Assembly (NCBI GenBank): GCA_023213315.1
Contig: JAKCPI010002722.1
Coordinates: forward strand, 328,286-392,285
Direction: 5' to 3'
DNA: 64,000 nt
Source of the DNA: Euborellia annulipes
Lineage: Eukaryota; Arthropoda; Insecta; Dermaptera; Anisolabididae
In this document: positions 41,335 through 51,499 of the stretch, piece after piece
Layout of the letters: every line of letters begins with the position of its first letter
How positions within the stretch are numbered: position 1 is the stretch's first letter
Notes under the pieces: generated by a model
What the model saw: only the letters and a program-made list of their open reading frames with translations
What the model was told of the DNA's origin: nothing
Database searches by the model: none
Translations under genes and position numbers: made by a program

Positions 41335-41590
41335 GAATACTTAAATATTTCACTATACATTTCCTATGGGAGAAATCGTAACTTTAAGAATTAATAACTC
41401 GAAAAGTTATAGGAATTTCGGGACCTGAGTATTTTTCCGGGACTCTCCATAACGTCCTCTATAAGACTGCAAAATTTCATTTCAAAATTCCAACGGGAAG
41501 TTGGCCTAAATAGAGCGTGACAGACGGACAGACAGACAGACAGACGGACATTAGTGAATTATATATATAGATAGATTATTAATATTAAAA
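41335..41590 (-). mobile_element. Repeat family I, Helentron-like, copy 1
   Basis: TTTCCTATGGGAGAAATCGT, TTCGGGACCTGAGTATTTTT, CCATAACGTCCTCTATAAGA and CAACGGGAAGTTGG precede a CAGACGGACAGA microsatellite and (AT)n. The (GTCY)n plus (TA)n neighbourhood is the hallmark of HINE/mini-me-type repeats. Confidence 0.7.
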
Positions 41591-41934
41591 TATTAAGAGT
41601 TAGTTGTGATAGGCATATATGCTGCTACCCCTGGATTCGAAAATGTTTATTAATACGCACAAAGGTAGCTTATGTTTTTATTTGCAATAAAAAAGATGTT
41701 CATATTTTCATCAAATAACAACGTAAAAGAATAACAAACATCGTTCTTTCGTGTTCATTTTTTTAGCTATTTTTTTTTTTTAAATTGAAATTTAGTACAA
41801 ATAATAACTTTTGATCAGAATATAAAATAAATCCTCTGATTGGAAAATATTTTCTATCAATCTATAGCGGCGGTAGTAAGTCAGAAATTATTTCTATTTA
41901 TCTGTCAGATGGGTTTTATATATTGTACAGTGAG

Positions 41935-41972
41935 CGCCACAATTAAGTCCCCACCTGGGAGCTAGAGCTTTA
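41935..41972 (+). mobile_element. Single mariner-like terminus
   Basis: TACAGTGAGCGCCACAATTA followed by AGTCCCCACC resembles the termini at 13367. No matching right end was found. Confidence 0.5.
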
Positions 41973-41974
41973 AG

Positions 41975-42880
41975 TATATATTCGACTTCGAGATTTTGAT
42001 GTTTCTCCACGTTTTAGACCTCCCTGAGTCCACAAAAAAACCATTTTTGGCATGATGTCTGTCGTGTGTGTGTGTGTGTGAACACGATTGCTTAAAAACC
42101 AAAGCAGCTAGATCGATGAAATTTGGTATATGCTCCTTACACTAAAATTGTAGATTTCTATCAACTTTTGGAGTAAATACGTCACTTGGAGGTAGTACTT
42201 TACCTAATAATAATACTTATATTTGCCTTTTTTTTAATGACACCTGTATGATTTTCTTTCAAAATTAACGAAAAATGTCGTTTTCTTCTGTGATTATTTC
42301 AAAAACTATTCAGTTTTAGAAAAAATGTCAAAGAATAAAAACTTTTTAAAATAAAGTAATTTATCATAATATAACAAAAAAATTGAAAATTTCAAAATTT
42401 TTGAAAAAACTTTTTATGTAATGTACTACTTCCAGTCAGGGGCGCCGGAACGAATTTGAATCAGAGGGGGGCAAAAATTTTTTTTAGAAAATTAAAATAA
42501 TTTAATATGTTTAAATAGTATAAAACAAAAACAAATCTACTATAAAACTTTAAAATTTTAAATAAAATCACAATTTTAATAAAATTAAAATTTTAAAAAT
42601 TTGGTAGTGATTTTTCAAAAATTTTTGGAAAAAATTTGGAAAAAAATGAATTTTTTACTCTTTTAATTTAGAAGATTTTATTTTTCAAAAGTAAAAATAT
42701 ATCATTTTTAATAATAAATGAAATAAAAGAAGAAATTTTGCCCCCCTCTGCCCCCCCTGTAGGATGCCAGGGGGGCAAGTACCCTGCCCCCCCCAGTTCC
42801 GGCGCCTATGCTTCCAGTTGAGGTATTTACTCCAAAAGTTTATAGAAATCTATAATTTTAGTGTTAGTTGCCTTTTTTCC
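41975..42880. repeat. Family D unit with inverted second copy, split by an hAT MITE
   Basis: Opens with a family A-like block (TTCGACTTCGAGATTTTGAT, GAGTCCACAAAAAAACC) leading into (GT)n and the family D blocks to 42430. After the MITE, AGGTATTTACTCCAAAAGTT and TCTATAATTTTAGTGT are family D in inverted orientation, so the two halves can fold back. Confidence 0.7.
42437..42810. mobile_element. hAT MITE, TSD CTTCCAGT
   Basis: CAGGGGCGCCGGAACG and CAGTTCCGGCGCCTATG inverted ends, 374 bp; CTTCCAGT at 42429 and 42811. The right end is shared with 19085-19178. Confidence 0.9.
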
Positions 42881-43145
42881 AATACTTAAATAATATATAT
42901 ATATATATATATAATAATAGCGGAGTGTTCTGTCTGTCCGTCCGTCAGTCTGTCTCGCTCTGTTTGACCAACTTTCCGTTGGAATGACGAAATTTTGCAC
43001 TCTTATAGAGGACGTTATGGAGAGTCCAGGAAAAATACTCGAGTCCCGAAATTCCTACAATTTTTTGAGTTATTAATTACTGAAGTTACAATTTCTCCCA
43101 TAGGAAATATATAGTGAAATATTTATGAATTTTTTGGATTTTTGT
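42880..43145 (+). mobile_element. Repeat family I, copy 2
   Basis: (TA)n, GTCTGTCCGTCC repeat, CCAACTTTCCGTTGG, AGGACGTTATGGAGAGTCC and CTCCCATAGGAAATATATAG are the mirror of 41335-41590. Confidence 0.75.
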
Positions 43146-43167
43146 ACATTTACATTTTTTAATAATA

Positions 43168-43452
43168 AGTAGGAGAAGGAAACCAGCGCCTCTTTTTCCA
43201 CCATACACACTATTTATTTGCAAATATTTCGGGTTGCAGTACGCCACCCAATTTGATTGCTGGTAATTTGCCTATTTTAAGAACATCACTATGAGAATGG
43301 CAAGCATTTATACAAACAGAGGCAAAATATAGACGACATCCACCACCAAAACTATTCGCTGCACTGATGATGGGTGGCGTACTGCAACCCGAAATATTTG
43401 CAAATAAATAGTGTGTATGGTGGAAAAAGAGGCGCTGGTTTCCTTCTCCTAC
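43168..43452. mobile_element. Palindromic hammerhead element, 88-bp arms
   Basis: Arms AGGAGAAGGAAACCAGCGCC through TTTGCAAATATTTCGGGTTG face each other around a unique centre of about 110 bp. The right arm retains a complete hammerhead; the left arm has lost the CTGANGA side (reads CAATCAAAT). Confidence 0.8.
43360..43402 (+). ncRNA. Hammerhead ribozyme HH-5, all elements present
   Basis: TGCA, CTGATGA, extra T, stem II GGGT/ACCC with an 11-nt loop, GAAA, stem III ATAT (palindromic, not ACGT), H17 = T, TGCA pairing with the first strand. The different stem III keeps self-complementarity, a compensatory change that supports the ribozyme reading. Confidence 0.75.
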
Positions 43453-43629
43453 ATATTAATTTCAACTTCCAGCCCAAACTATCAACGAATTTACATTTTT
43501 TTGTTTATTAAGGTTGCCCTTGAGATAGGAATTTTGCTTCATGTATTTATTTTTAAATTATGTTGTATACCAATTTATTTAACTTCCAAAAATGGTTCTA
43601 AATAGATTCATATGTTGAAAAAAAAAAAC

Positions 43630-43719
43630 TGTTTAAAACCCATTTACCGGTTTTCCGCTTAGTAAAAAAAAAAACGAAAAACCGGTTTTCATAATTTTCC
43701 GGTTTTTTCCAAACCCTAG
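43630..43719. mobile_element. hAT terminus with CCGGTTTTC repeats
   Basis: ACCGGTTTTC repeated three times and an end TTTCCAAACCCTAG, comparable to the CCGAAAC hAT elements at 27285 and 38429. No left end is seen. Confidence 0.45.
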
Positions 43720-43721
43720 TT

Positions 43722-43800
43722 CACACACACACCCCGACATAATTCCAAAAGAATATACGAGAAAGTTTTGGGGAAGTCATTCCCGATTTTTTTAATTCCA
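43722..43800 (-). repeat. Family D fragment
   Basis: Inverted (GT)n, GACATAATTCCAAAAGAATA and TACGAGAAAGTTTTGGGG match 2180-2240. Confidence 0.65.
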
Positions 43801-44479
43801 AATTATACAGCTCTTCGCTTGTTTAGATAATAAGAGGCCTAATATAAAGTTAAAAAAATTTTTGAAAAAATTAAGATTTTCACTAATTTTATGAAACTTT
43901 TATGAAACATGCGCGATCGTAAGATGAATTCCGATTTCAAAAAAAAAAATTTTCTTGTATTTTTCAATCGCAACTTTTCCTCGCTATAGCAACGCTGAAT
44001 TCAAAACTTGGCTTTTTTTGATCCACCCTAATATGTATACAGATTAATTTCTTTTCTCTGGATTAATTTTAAGTCAAGTCTTGTTTATTTCTCTGAACAT
44101 ACCGCATCTTCATTGCATTACTTTTAAAAGAAAGAACGGACATCGCGTTTGATGTCAAAACGAATATACATATATAGCTTATATGTAAAAAAAAAACCTT
44201 TTGTGCTTTTAAATTATATAAAATTTGAATGAGATTCTTTTTATTTATTTTCTTGTTTATAAAAAAAAAAAAAAAAAAAAGAAAAAGATGGAGAGTAATA
44301 TTTAAACATTCATTTCCCGAATAGAGAGATAAAGAAGCAAAGCATATCATTCAGGGGGGGGGTGGAGGGAAAGAAATAAGATAAATGGCAGCCGAGGGAA
44401 TTAGCAGAGTGTTTTGCCTTTGTTTTATATTTAACCATTTAATTGAGTATATAATATATAGTTTCTGTGTAAGTGGGTG

Positions 44480-44760
44480 GATGGAGACGAGGACGAGGTA
44501 TAAACGTAGAGGGAGGGGATGTTGAGAGCACGATCAATAATACCTTGCTTTCTCTCTCTCTCCCTCTCTTTTGCGATTATCCCCGCCCTCCCTTCTTGAT
44601 TTTTCTTCATTTTGCAACCAGCATCTCCATCCTCTTGGTCTTATTTTTTTTTCCCTTCATATGCAGATCAGATTGTCAAGAAGTCGTCTCTCTATTTGTC
44701 AGCCAGAGCGTATTTAATGAAAGAAAAAAGAAAAAAAAAACAGAAAGAAAAATCCCTGTT
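44480..44760. other. Purine/pyrimidine-rich stretch
   Basis: G-rich then CT-rich sequence over a plus-strand open frame of 98 codons lacking any domain. I see no splice sites that would support an exon. Confidence 0.35.
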
Positions 44761-44844
44761 ATATATTAATATTATATAATATAACAGGGAAAATATTTCT
44801 ATATTATATTCCCGCTTTTGTTATTAACTAATAAATTCCATGTT

Positions 44845-44890
44845 GTTGGTTGCAACCAGAACCGAAACGTCAGCGTTGGTTTATTATATT
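44845..44890 (+). ncRNA. Decayed hammerhead fragment
   Basis: GGTT...GAACCGAAACGTCAGCG preserves stem II and the 3' core; the CTGANGA side is gone. Confidence 0.4.
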
Positions 44891-45179
44891 AATGGAATAA
44901 TAACTTCTGGATTATTTTCCCCTCGCTCTTCGATAAATAAAGTGAAACTTTTTTTATGAAAGGTAGAATAAGTTCAAGAACGCTGCATCCCCCTTCATTC
45001 CGATTCAATCAGCTTCGGGGTCACTCACGTCGGTAAATTTTGGATTTCTCGAAAAATAACGCGTTCTGGGTGTAAAAAAAAGATGGCTGTCGAAAGCACT
45101 AGACTTAACACATTTATACTGATCTACTCATTGAAAATTGCACTAGTCGACAAGGTTCTGATTAGTGAATCTTGTACCT

Positions 45180-45288
45180 TTTTACTTTCTCTTACCTATA
45201 TGTATATGTTAATATACATACATATATATATAGAGAGAAAGTATTGGATTCATGTCAAAAATTCGATGTCCATGGTTTGATGGATATA
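45180..45288 (-). mobile_element. Family A 3' hairpin fragment
   Basis: Inverted TTTTACTTTCTCTTACC, TATA-rich loop, AGAGAAAGTATTGGATTCAT and AAAAATTCGATGTCC. The rest is absent. Confidence 0.8.
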
Positions 45289-45299
45289 ATAAAGTTAGT

Positions 45300-45900
45300 G
45301 TCCGGGAACCTATGTTCAGAGAGGATACATTAGCTTCTCGTGGATAGGGTTCGCTTTTTAATTCAATTGAAGTCCATTTTTTTCGTCCAGTGAGTGTACT
45401 TGTGTTTTTTCTTTTGCTGACGTTTTTGTTAATAATTTCGTTAATAATTAGCAGATTTTTATGAAAGAATGATTTTTAGAAAGCCAAAGAACTATAGAAT
45501 ATCGTACATATATGTTTTTTTCATTCAGGGATACCTAAAATTGTATTAGGGGTGACCAAAGCAAAAAAAATCTTGAAAATTTCGATTTTTCTTAACTTTA
45601 AGCCGTTTGCGGCACGTCTAAATGGCCTCCGATTGGGATGAAACTTAAAATTTATATGTATTCTAATATTTTTACGGGGTGCGGCGTTAAAAATAATTTG
45701 AACTTTCTAAATAAAAGCCGTTTTAGAGCACATTTTCAATTAAAATCTATTTTGCTCTATATCTCTAAAACTGTGCCTGATGGGGCAAAACTGAAATGAT
45801 ATTTGAATTCAGCATGAAAAATACTTCTAGAATTTCATATCTTTATTCTTGTGAAAGAAAAAAAGTTCATTTTTGTCGACTAGATTATTATATTATTTAA
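45300..45900. other. Unassigned unique-looking stretch
   Basis: Less repetitive than its surroundings. It contains GTTTGCGGCACGTCTAAATG and ATCTCTAAAACTGTGCCTGA, without an open frame. It could be an old interspersed repeat with its only copy here. Confidence 0.35.
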
Positions 45901-45949
45901 ATTCAATTGAGATTGTCACAGATGTAACAACATATGTAACATCTTAGCT

Positions 45950-46005
45950 GAATTGCACCTGAAGAAGGCCACAGATTGAGTGGCCGAAACGTTGTAATCG
46001 TTACA
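45950..46005 (+). ncRNA. Hammerhead ribozyme HH-6 candidate
   Basis: CTGAAGA at 45959, extra A, a strong stem II GGCCAC/GTGGCC, GAAA, ACGT, H17 = T. Stem I is AC/GT followed by ATT/AAT across a GC bulge. It is followed by AACCACAGTT and CTTCTCCTGTATC; no inverted partner is seen nearby. Confidence 0.65.
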
Positions 46006-46464
46006 AATAAACCACAGTTAAACCGAAAATCATATTCTTCTCCTGTATCTATTTTAAATTCTAAAGCCTTACCTCATTCTTATAAAATTTTGCGTTTTTG
46101 TTTTTGATCATCCTATAATTTACTCACAAATAATTCGACGCATCAATTTAAATTCTATTTAATTTCTCCTTCTAGAAATTCTGAGTAAATCTTTATTTCC
46201 CATTGTATTGTATATAAATTTAAACACTCAAAGATTGATTTCTCTACCTGCCTGCCCTTCAGCTACGCTATTATTAATTTCCAGGATTCCAAAGATATAC
46301 TGTATATCAATATATACGTATATAAACCCTTGGATCCAACTTTAGACAAATATCATTGGATTATCAATCCGACAGAATGATAAAAGTTTCCTTTCTAGCT
46401 CAAAGGTTATTGGAATTTTAATTGAAAAATAATTTCCTTATCGAAATAAACTCATGTGATCCAC

Positions 46465-46495
46465 ACCCCCCCCCCCCCCCCCCCCACACACACAG
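46465..46495. repeat. Poly-C and CA tract
   Basis: About 19 C followed by ACACACACACA. Confidence 0.9.
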
Positions 46496-46548
46496 CCATC
46501 CAATTGATAAAGTGTATTTTTTAATTAAAAACAACAAATAATTTTTAC

Positions 46549-46722
46549 AAAATCTGGTGTGACTGGTCGCACAGCATACAAATTTCTCTTATCTTTGGTA
46601 AGAGAAAGTTGTGTTTTGTGCTTGCCACACCTGATTTTTTGTGTCGAGATATATTCAATGGCAAAATGAGAATATATATTTTATAGAGAATCTAAAAAAT
46701 AATTGATTTTTGAATTTTAATA
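46549..46722 (+). mobile_element. Family A, 5' portion with deletion
   Basis: Complete 5' hairpin, then directly AATGGCAAAATGAGAATATA and TAATTGATTTTTGAATTTTA; it ends there. Confidence 0.8.
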
Positions 46723-46729
46723 TCTGTAA

Positions 46730-47340
46730 ACAGCGTTAAACACTTGCTTGCCTCAAATTGCTATTCTGTAAGCAAAAACTTTAAAGCCAAAGCGTTAACA
46801 TTTAGTCAATAGTGTTAAAAATTAATGTCATGTCTATGGGAGTGCCTTTAATATTTTTACGCCGTATTTAATGCATAAAAATAGCGTCTTTAACCTAAAA
46901 AGTAAAGTTGTGATTTTAACAGCTTTTCTTATGTTATTTACAGATGTTAAAAGTTAACGTTTTTGCTTGGAGAATAGACCTGATTATAATAATAATATAT
47001 ATTTTATTTCTGCTTTTTCCTAATACATGTTTTGTACACTTTGACAATGTATTATTTTCCACTGGTTTTTGCGGTCCCATGCATACATTTTGCCGCATAT
47101 ATATTATTTTTTGGTTTTAAAATTTTACTATTTTTCCTTAGGATTTTTTTCTTACAGAAAGAAAACTTAAAAAAAACTTGCCGATATTTTTTTTTTCGAA
47201 AACAATAACAAAACTTAAAACTAAAATTAAAGTAAAAATTTGACAAAGTGGTATTTGACAAAGAATAGACCTGATTATTTTCTGAGGTCCGTATGACGTG
47301 AAACAAAGATTGGAGTTTTGGGTTTTTCAATATAATAATA
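46730..47340. other. A+T-rich stretch, unassigned
   Basis: AATAGACCTGATTAT occurs twice (46973 and 47264). Nothing else was recognised. Confidence 0.4.
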
Positions 47341-47346
47341 CTTATA

Positions 47347-47566
47347 TAGCCATCGGGCTTGGCGTAGTTGGTAGCGCGCCTGCCTTATATACCAAGGGTC
47401 AGGGATTCGGACCCCAGGCAGTCCGATGATTTTATTTAAGCCATCTGGATACGAAATGGCTTAAATAAGAACGCCTGGACCCCAATATGTATATTTTCAT
47501 AATAACGGTTATCGTCTTATATGGCCTAAGTTGCCGAAAAGACTGTATGTATGTGTGTGTAAATTA
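47347..47566 (+). mobile_element. SINE-1, tail-truncated
   Basis: CATCGGGCTTGGCGTAGTTGG head, GGGATTCGGACCCC B box, hairpin, GCCTGGACCCC, GGCCTAAGTTGCCGAAAAGA, ending after GTATGTGTGTG. Confidence 0.85.
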
Positions 47567-48248
47567 ATTTATCAAATTTCGGATTATTAATAAAAAGCAA
47601 TCAAAGTCTTTTTCATTATTTTTATCCCCGGATAATATATTATTTTAAGCGGATAATATTTTGATGTCAGATTTCTTCTCTTCTCTCTTTATAAGAAGAA
47701 AATTTAATATAATTAGGATATCATAATTGAATATTCTAAAAATAAATAAGAAGGAGATGGAGAGCAGCCCATCAACAAGTTGTTCGTTGTTGTTGTTGTT
47801 GTTGTTAAATATTAAAAAAGGAAGAAAGAAAGAGAGAGAGAGCACAAAAGACTCGTGAATTTTACTTTCATAAAATTTCTTCCTCCCTTTTAATTATCAT
47901 CTTTAGTTTTCATAGGCACAAAACTTTTTTTTTTGTTGTTGTTGTTTCTTTTTTTTGTTGTTTTGTTTTGTTCAACAAAAGTTGGAATTAGATTCGAACA
48001 AAAACTACTATAATAGAGAAAATGTTTTTGATCCTTAATCCTTTATTTTATGTGCCTGGGTCATATTGTTCAATTTAAAAGAAAATCTTTTGATTATATT
48101 TTCGCTTTTTTTTTTTTTTTCTTTTAGAAGCCCTTAGAATTTAAACGATGGCTTTATAAAATGAGAACAAAATTTTTATGAGCAGACATTAGTTGGATAA
48201 GAAAGAGGTTATTATAGTTGCAATTGAGTAGACACTTCACCTTTTAAA

Positions 48249-48356
48249 AAATCTGGTGTGACTGGCGCAAAGCACACAACTTTCTTTTGTACTGTGCTTG
48301 TCACACCAGATTTTTTGTGTCGACATGTATTTAGTTTCCGACAGTAGGGTACATTC

Positions 48357-48390
<34 letters not shown>

Positions 48391-48937
48391 TTTTACATTT
48401 GACCTCCGGTACATTCGATTTTCAAGATGTAAAATTGATATGTGAAAATATTTATATTTTGTTACCATGGCAACCATTTCTTCTATCTTTTCTCAATCAA
48501 AGTCTTTTTCTACGGAGTACAAGAGTAAAGTGGTCTTCAAAAGATTTGAAAAAATACATTTTAAAGAGAATCTAAAAAATAATTGATTTTTGAATTTAAA
48601 AAAAAAAATCGTTGGAGCGAATTTAGAGAAAAAAACTGAAAAAGTGCATCAGTAAAGTACTAGTATTATTTGGCCGTTTTTGTTCAAAAGCTTCGTGTTA
48701 CGTCCCATAGGGGTGCCTAACTTAAATATAAAATTTCAACCTCCTAGCTCTTTTCATTCTTGAGATATTTTGTTCACAAACACACAGACAGACCATGTCG
48801 CGAAAACCACTTTTTTGGATTCAGGGGACCTCAAAACGTATATATCCATCAAAATCTCGACCTCGAATTTTGACATGAATCCGATACTTTCTCTCTATAT
48901 ATATTAACATATATAGAGGTAAGAGAAAGTAAAAATC
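48249..48937 (+). mobile_element. Family A, full length with a retroposed insert
   Basis: Shortened 5' hairpin, GTTACCATGGCAACC, AAGTGCATCAGTAAAGTAC and the 3' end GGTAAGAGAAAGTAAAA. It is interrupted at 48360-48407 and by an 18-bp foreign patch at 48494. Confidence 0.85.
48360..48407 (-). mobile_element. Tiny poly-A retroposon with 15-bp TSD
   Basis: A T run of about 27 and ATTTTTACATTTGACCTCC are enclosed by GGTACATTCGATTTT, present on both sides (48348 and 48408). Read on the minus strand it is about 20 bp of sequence plus a poly-A tail, a severely 5'-truncated retrotransposition product. Confidence 0.8.
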
Positions 48938-49033
48938 TAAAAAAAAAAACTGGTTTGCTCTGCAGGATGTGTTCTGAACAGAAAGCATAAAAACTTTTCC
49001 ATTAAAAATTAATGTAAAATATGAGTTTTTTTT

Positions 49034-49866
49034 TTTGTGACGTGACAACGTCTTACAAATCATGTTAGAGGGGCATGCACGAAAAAGTTTATCAGCTTGA
49101 ATAACTCCTCTGTCTTAAGAGGTATAATTATGGGGAATATACGGTTCGAAAGAATGAGTTTTCAGCTAAAGATTTCACCATTTATTTTTTTCCTATCATT
49201 TTATTTTACCGCGCTGCGGTAAATTCTAATTTGAAATTTTAAACCCCTGTAGATTAGAATAAATAAAAAAATCCCGAGTAATTAACTCCAAAATTAGTTT
49301 TTTTCTCGAAAAACCTCATTTTTTAGGCAAAAAAATATCGAAAAATAGCCCTACTTGTGCAACGCATAGCGACTTGACCATAAAAGCCATATTAAATCTA
49401 AATATAGTTTTAGAAAGAGTGGTTCAATACCCCGGGGTGTTTTTTTCTTTTTTTTGATATGAACTCATTTTACCGCATGAGAGCACTCGGCGGGATTTCG
49501 TTTTTCGAAAATTTAAACCCCTGTAGATTCCGAACGGCTAATCCGATCAGACTAAATGAGATGTCATTTGGTGCAGAAAAAAATCCTCTAATAGAATAAA
49601 TAAAAAAATCCAGAGTGATAAACGCTAAAATTAGTTTTTTTCTCGAAAAACCTCATTTTTTAAGCATAAGTCGCCCTTAATGGATAAAAAAAGCCACACC
49701 TGTCATATATTGTTTCAATGAAAATGTTTGAACATTTTTATTTATGAAAACAAACTACTAGTAAAAAAAAAAAAAAAAAAAACAATACTTTCTCTCTTTA
49801 TATTTCAATATAGGTAAGAGAAAAAAAAAATTTTTGAAGTCAAGCAAAAGACGTTGTCACGTTAAA
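49034..49866. mobile_element. Family E element with inverted ends and internal tandem repeat
   Basis: TGACGTGACAACGTCTT at 49037 and AAGACGTTGTCACGTTA at 49849 are inverted termini. Inside, two family E units (49186-49345 and 49445-49680) share TTTTACCGC, TTTAAACCCCTGTAGATT and CTCGAAAAACCTCATTTTTT. A lone unit is at 265. A 3' family A hairpin fragment lies at 49785-49810. The transposase class is unknown. Confidence 0.6.
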
Positions 49867-50043
49867 AAGCCACCGGCTGTGTAGAAGACACAGCCAACAC
49901 CTAATTTTTTTACAGAGAGAAAAGTGAAAGAAAAGATATTTATAATATAAAAACTATTTCAAAGAGATTATCTAATTGATTGAGAAAGATATAAAGTTAA
50001 TTAGGCGGGACGAACGTGGGAACTGTTTAAGAAACGATGGGTG

Positions 50044-50301
50044 GCCCACGGGGCGTGGTGTAGAGGTTAGCGTGCTAACCTCATATACCAAACGTCGCGG
50101 GTTCGGACCCCAGGCAGTCCGATGATTTTATTTAAGCCATCTAGATATTAGATGGCTTAAATAAAAATGCCTGGACCCTAATATATATAAATTCATAAAT
50201 AACGATTTTCGTAAATGTCTTATATGGCCTGAGCTGCCGAAAAGACAGTGTGAATGTGTGTGTGAGTGTGAGTGTGAATGAGAGAAAAAAAAAAAAAAAG
50301 A
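50044..50301 (+). mobile_element. SINE-1, full length, 15-bp TSD
   Basis: Head GGCCCACGGGGCGTGGTG, B box GGGTTCGGACCCC, full body and tail. AAGAAACGATGGGTG flanks it at 50029 and 50302. A paralogous copy of the flanking DNA without the SINE lies at 52565-52685. Confidence 0.95.
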
Positions 50302-50459
50302 AAGAAACGATGGGTGCCAGCTCGCCTTCCCCCCCCCCCACCTCCCTCCACCCACTCTTTCATTCTGATTGTCGACGGCTAAAAATAGATTCGATAATAA
50401 AAAAAATTTCCTTTCTTTATTTTCAAGTTTTTTTTTTTTTTTTTTATTATTAAATAATT

Positions 50460-50628
50460 TTTTTTTTTTTTTTTTTTTTAAAAACATTCACATTTTTTCT
50501 CATTCACACTCACACTACACACACATTCACACTGTCTTTTCGGCAGCTCAGGCCATATAAGACATTTACGATAACCGTTATTTATGAATTTATATATTAG
50601 GGTCCAGGCATTTTTATTTAAGCCATCA
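50460..50628 (-). mobile_element. SINE-1, 5'-truncated, 14-bp TSD
   Basis: T run, tail, CTTTTCGGCAGCTCAGGCCA to TTTTATTTAAGCCATC, ending within the hairpin; head absent. ATTATTAAATAATT is duplicated (50446 and 50629). Confidence 0.9.
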
Positions 50629-51089
50629 TTATTAAATAATTGAATTAAATAAAATGAAAAATATAGTTTATAAGAACGATGAATCAAAATAAATTTGCAC
50701 TGATATTTGTGCGTTTAATCAAAACACTAGTTAGTGTACAGTTAATTTATATAAAAATGTAATAAAAAAATTGGAAAATTATTACTCTAAAAAAAAAAAA
50801 ATAAATAATATTAATATATCGATCTGCTGAGTAAAAAATACATTTTATATAAATGTATTTTAGTCAGCAGATCCCCTCCCGGAAGGACTTAATAAAAAAT
50901 CATCTAGGATCTTTTTATAAAATATTCCATTATCTAAAAACATTTCCTTTAAAAAAAAAAAAAAATAATAATAATAATTGAAGAATAATTGAAGGGGATT
51001 TATTTATTTTTCTTCTGTCGACGTTTCGGGGACTAAACGTCACCCACCTTCAGGTCCTTTATTATTGCTGACTACAACGTATTTATATA

Positions 51090-51351
51090 TGGACCCTGTT
51101 ATGCATTAGTGTGTCAAGCGCCAAAAAAAAATTAAAAATTGAGTTAAGCACGGAATATTGTTTCAAATGCTATAATTAATAGTATTTTTTTATGAAATAT
51201 GTCCTAAAAAAATTTTAATTTAATGTTACTTGCACAATTGACAGGGCAAAAAAAAAAATTATATATAATCCAATGAAAACAAAAAAAACTTTAATGTTAA
51301 TTTTCTCAAAACTCGGATGGCGCTTGACACACTAATGCATAACAGGGTCCA
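51090..51351. mobile_element. MITE M1, copy 2
   Basis: TGGACCCTGTTATGCATTAG ends inverted at the right; TA at 51088 and 51352. It has the same sequence as 21497-21752 but the opposite interior orientation. Confidence 0.9.
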
Positions 51352-51413
51352 TATAATTCTGTGTTTCTGCGAGTACCATCGAGTGCAGTTACCAACAAGA
51401 TCGGTGACATAAA

Positions 51414-51455
51414 TGTCCTGAAGATGGGCGACGTTTAGTCCCCGAAACGTCGACA
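51414..51455 (+). ncRNA. Hammerhead ribozyme HH-7, all elements present
   Basis: TGTC, CTGAAGA, extra T, stem II GGG-GAC/GTC-CCC with a bulged C and loop GTTTA, GAAA, ACGT, H17 = C, GACA (4-bp stem I). Confidence 0.8.
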
Positions 51456-51499
51456 GAGGAAAAATAATAAATAATAAAGTAAAGACACTCACACATGGA

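Larger units (their letters stand above)
50985..51490. mobile_element. Palindromic hammerhead element with MITE M1 in its centre
   Basis: Arms TTCTGTCGACGTTTCGGGGA and TCCCCGAAACGTCGACAGAG. The left arm motif (minus, 51016-51056) reads CTGAAGG with A9 changed to G; the right arm is intact. M1 (51090-51351) lies between the arms. Confidence 0.8.

Noticed and set aside
50128..50487. Minus-strand open frame of 119 codons
   Set aside because: It is translated SINE-1 tail (SHSHSH) and poly-A sequence.
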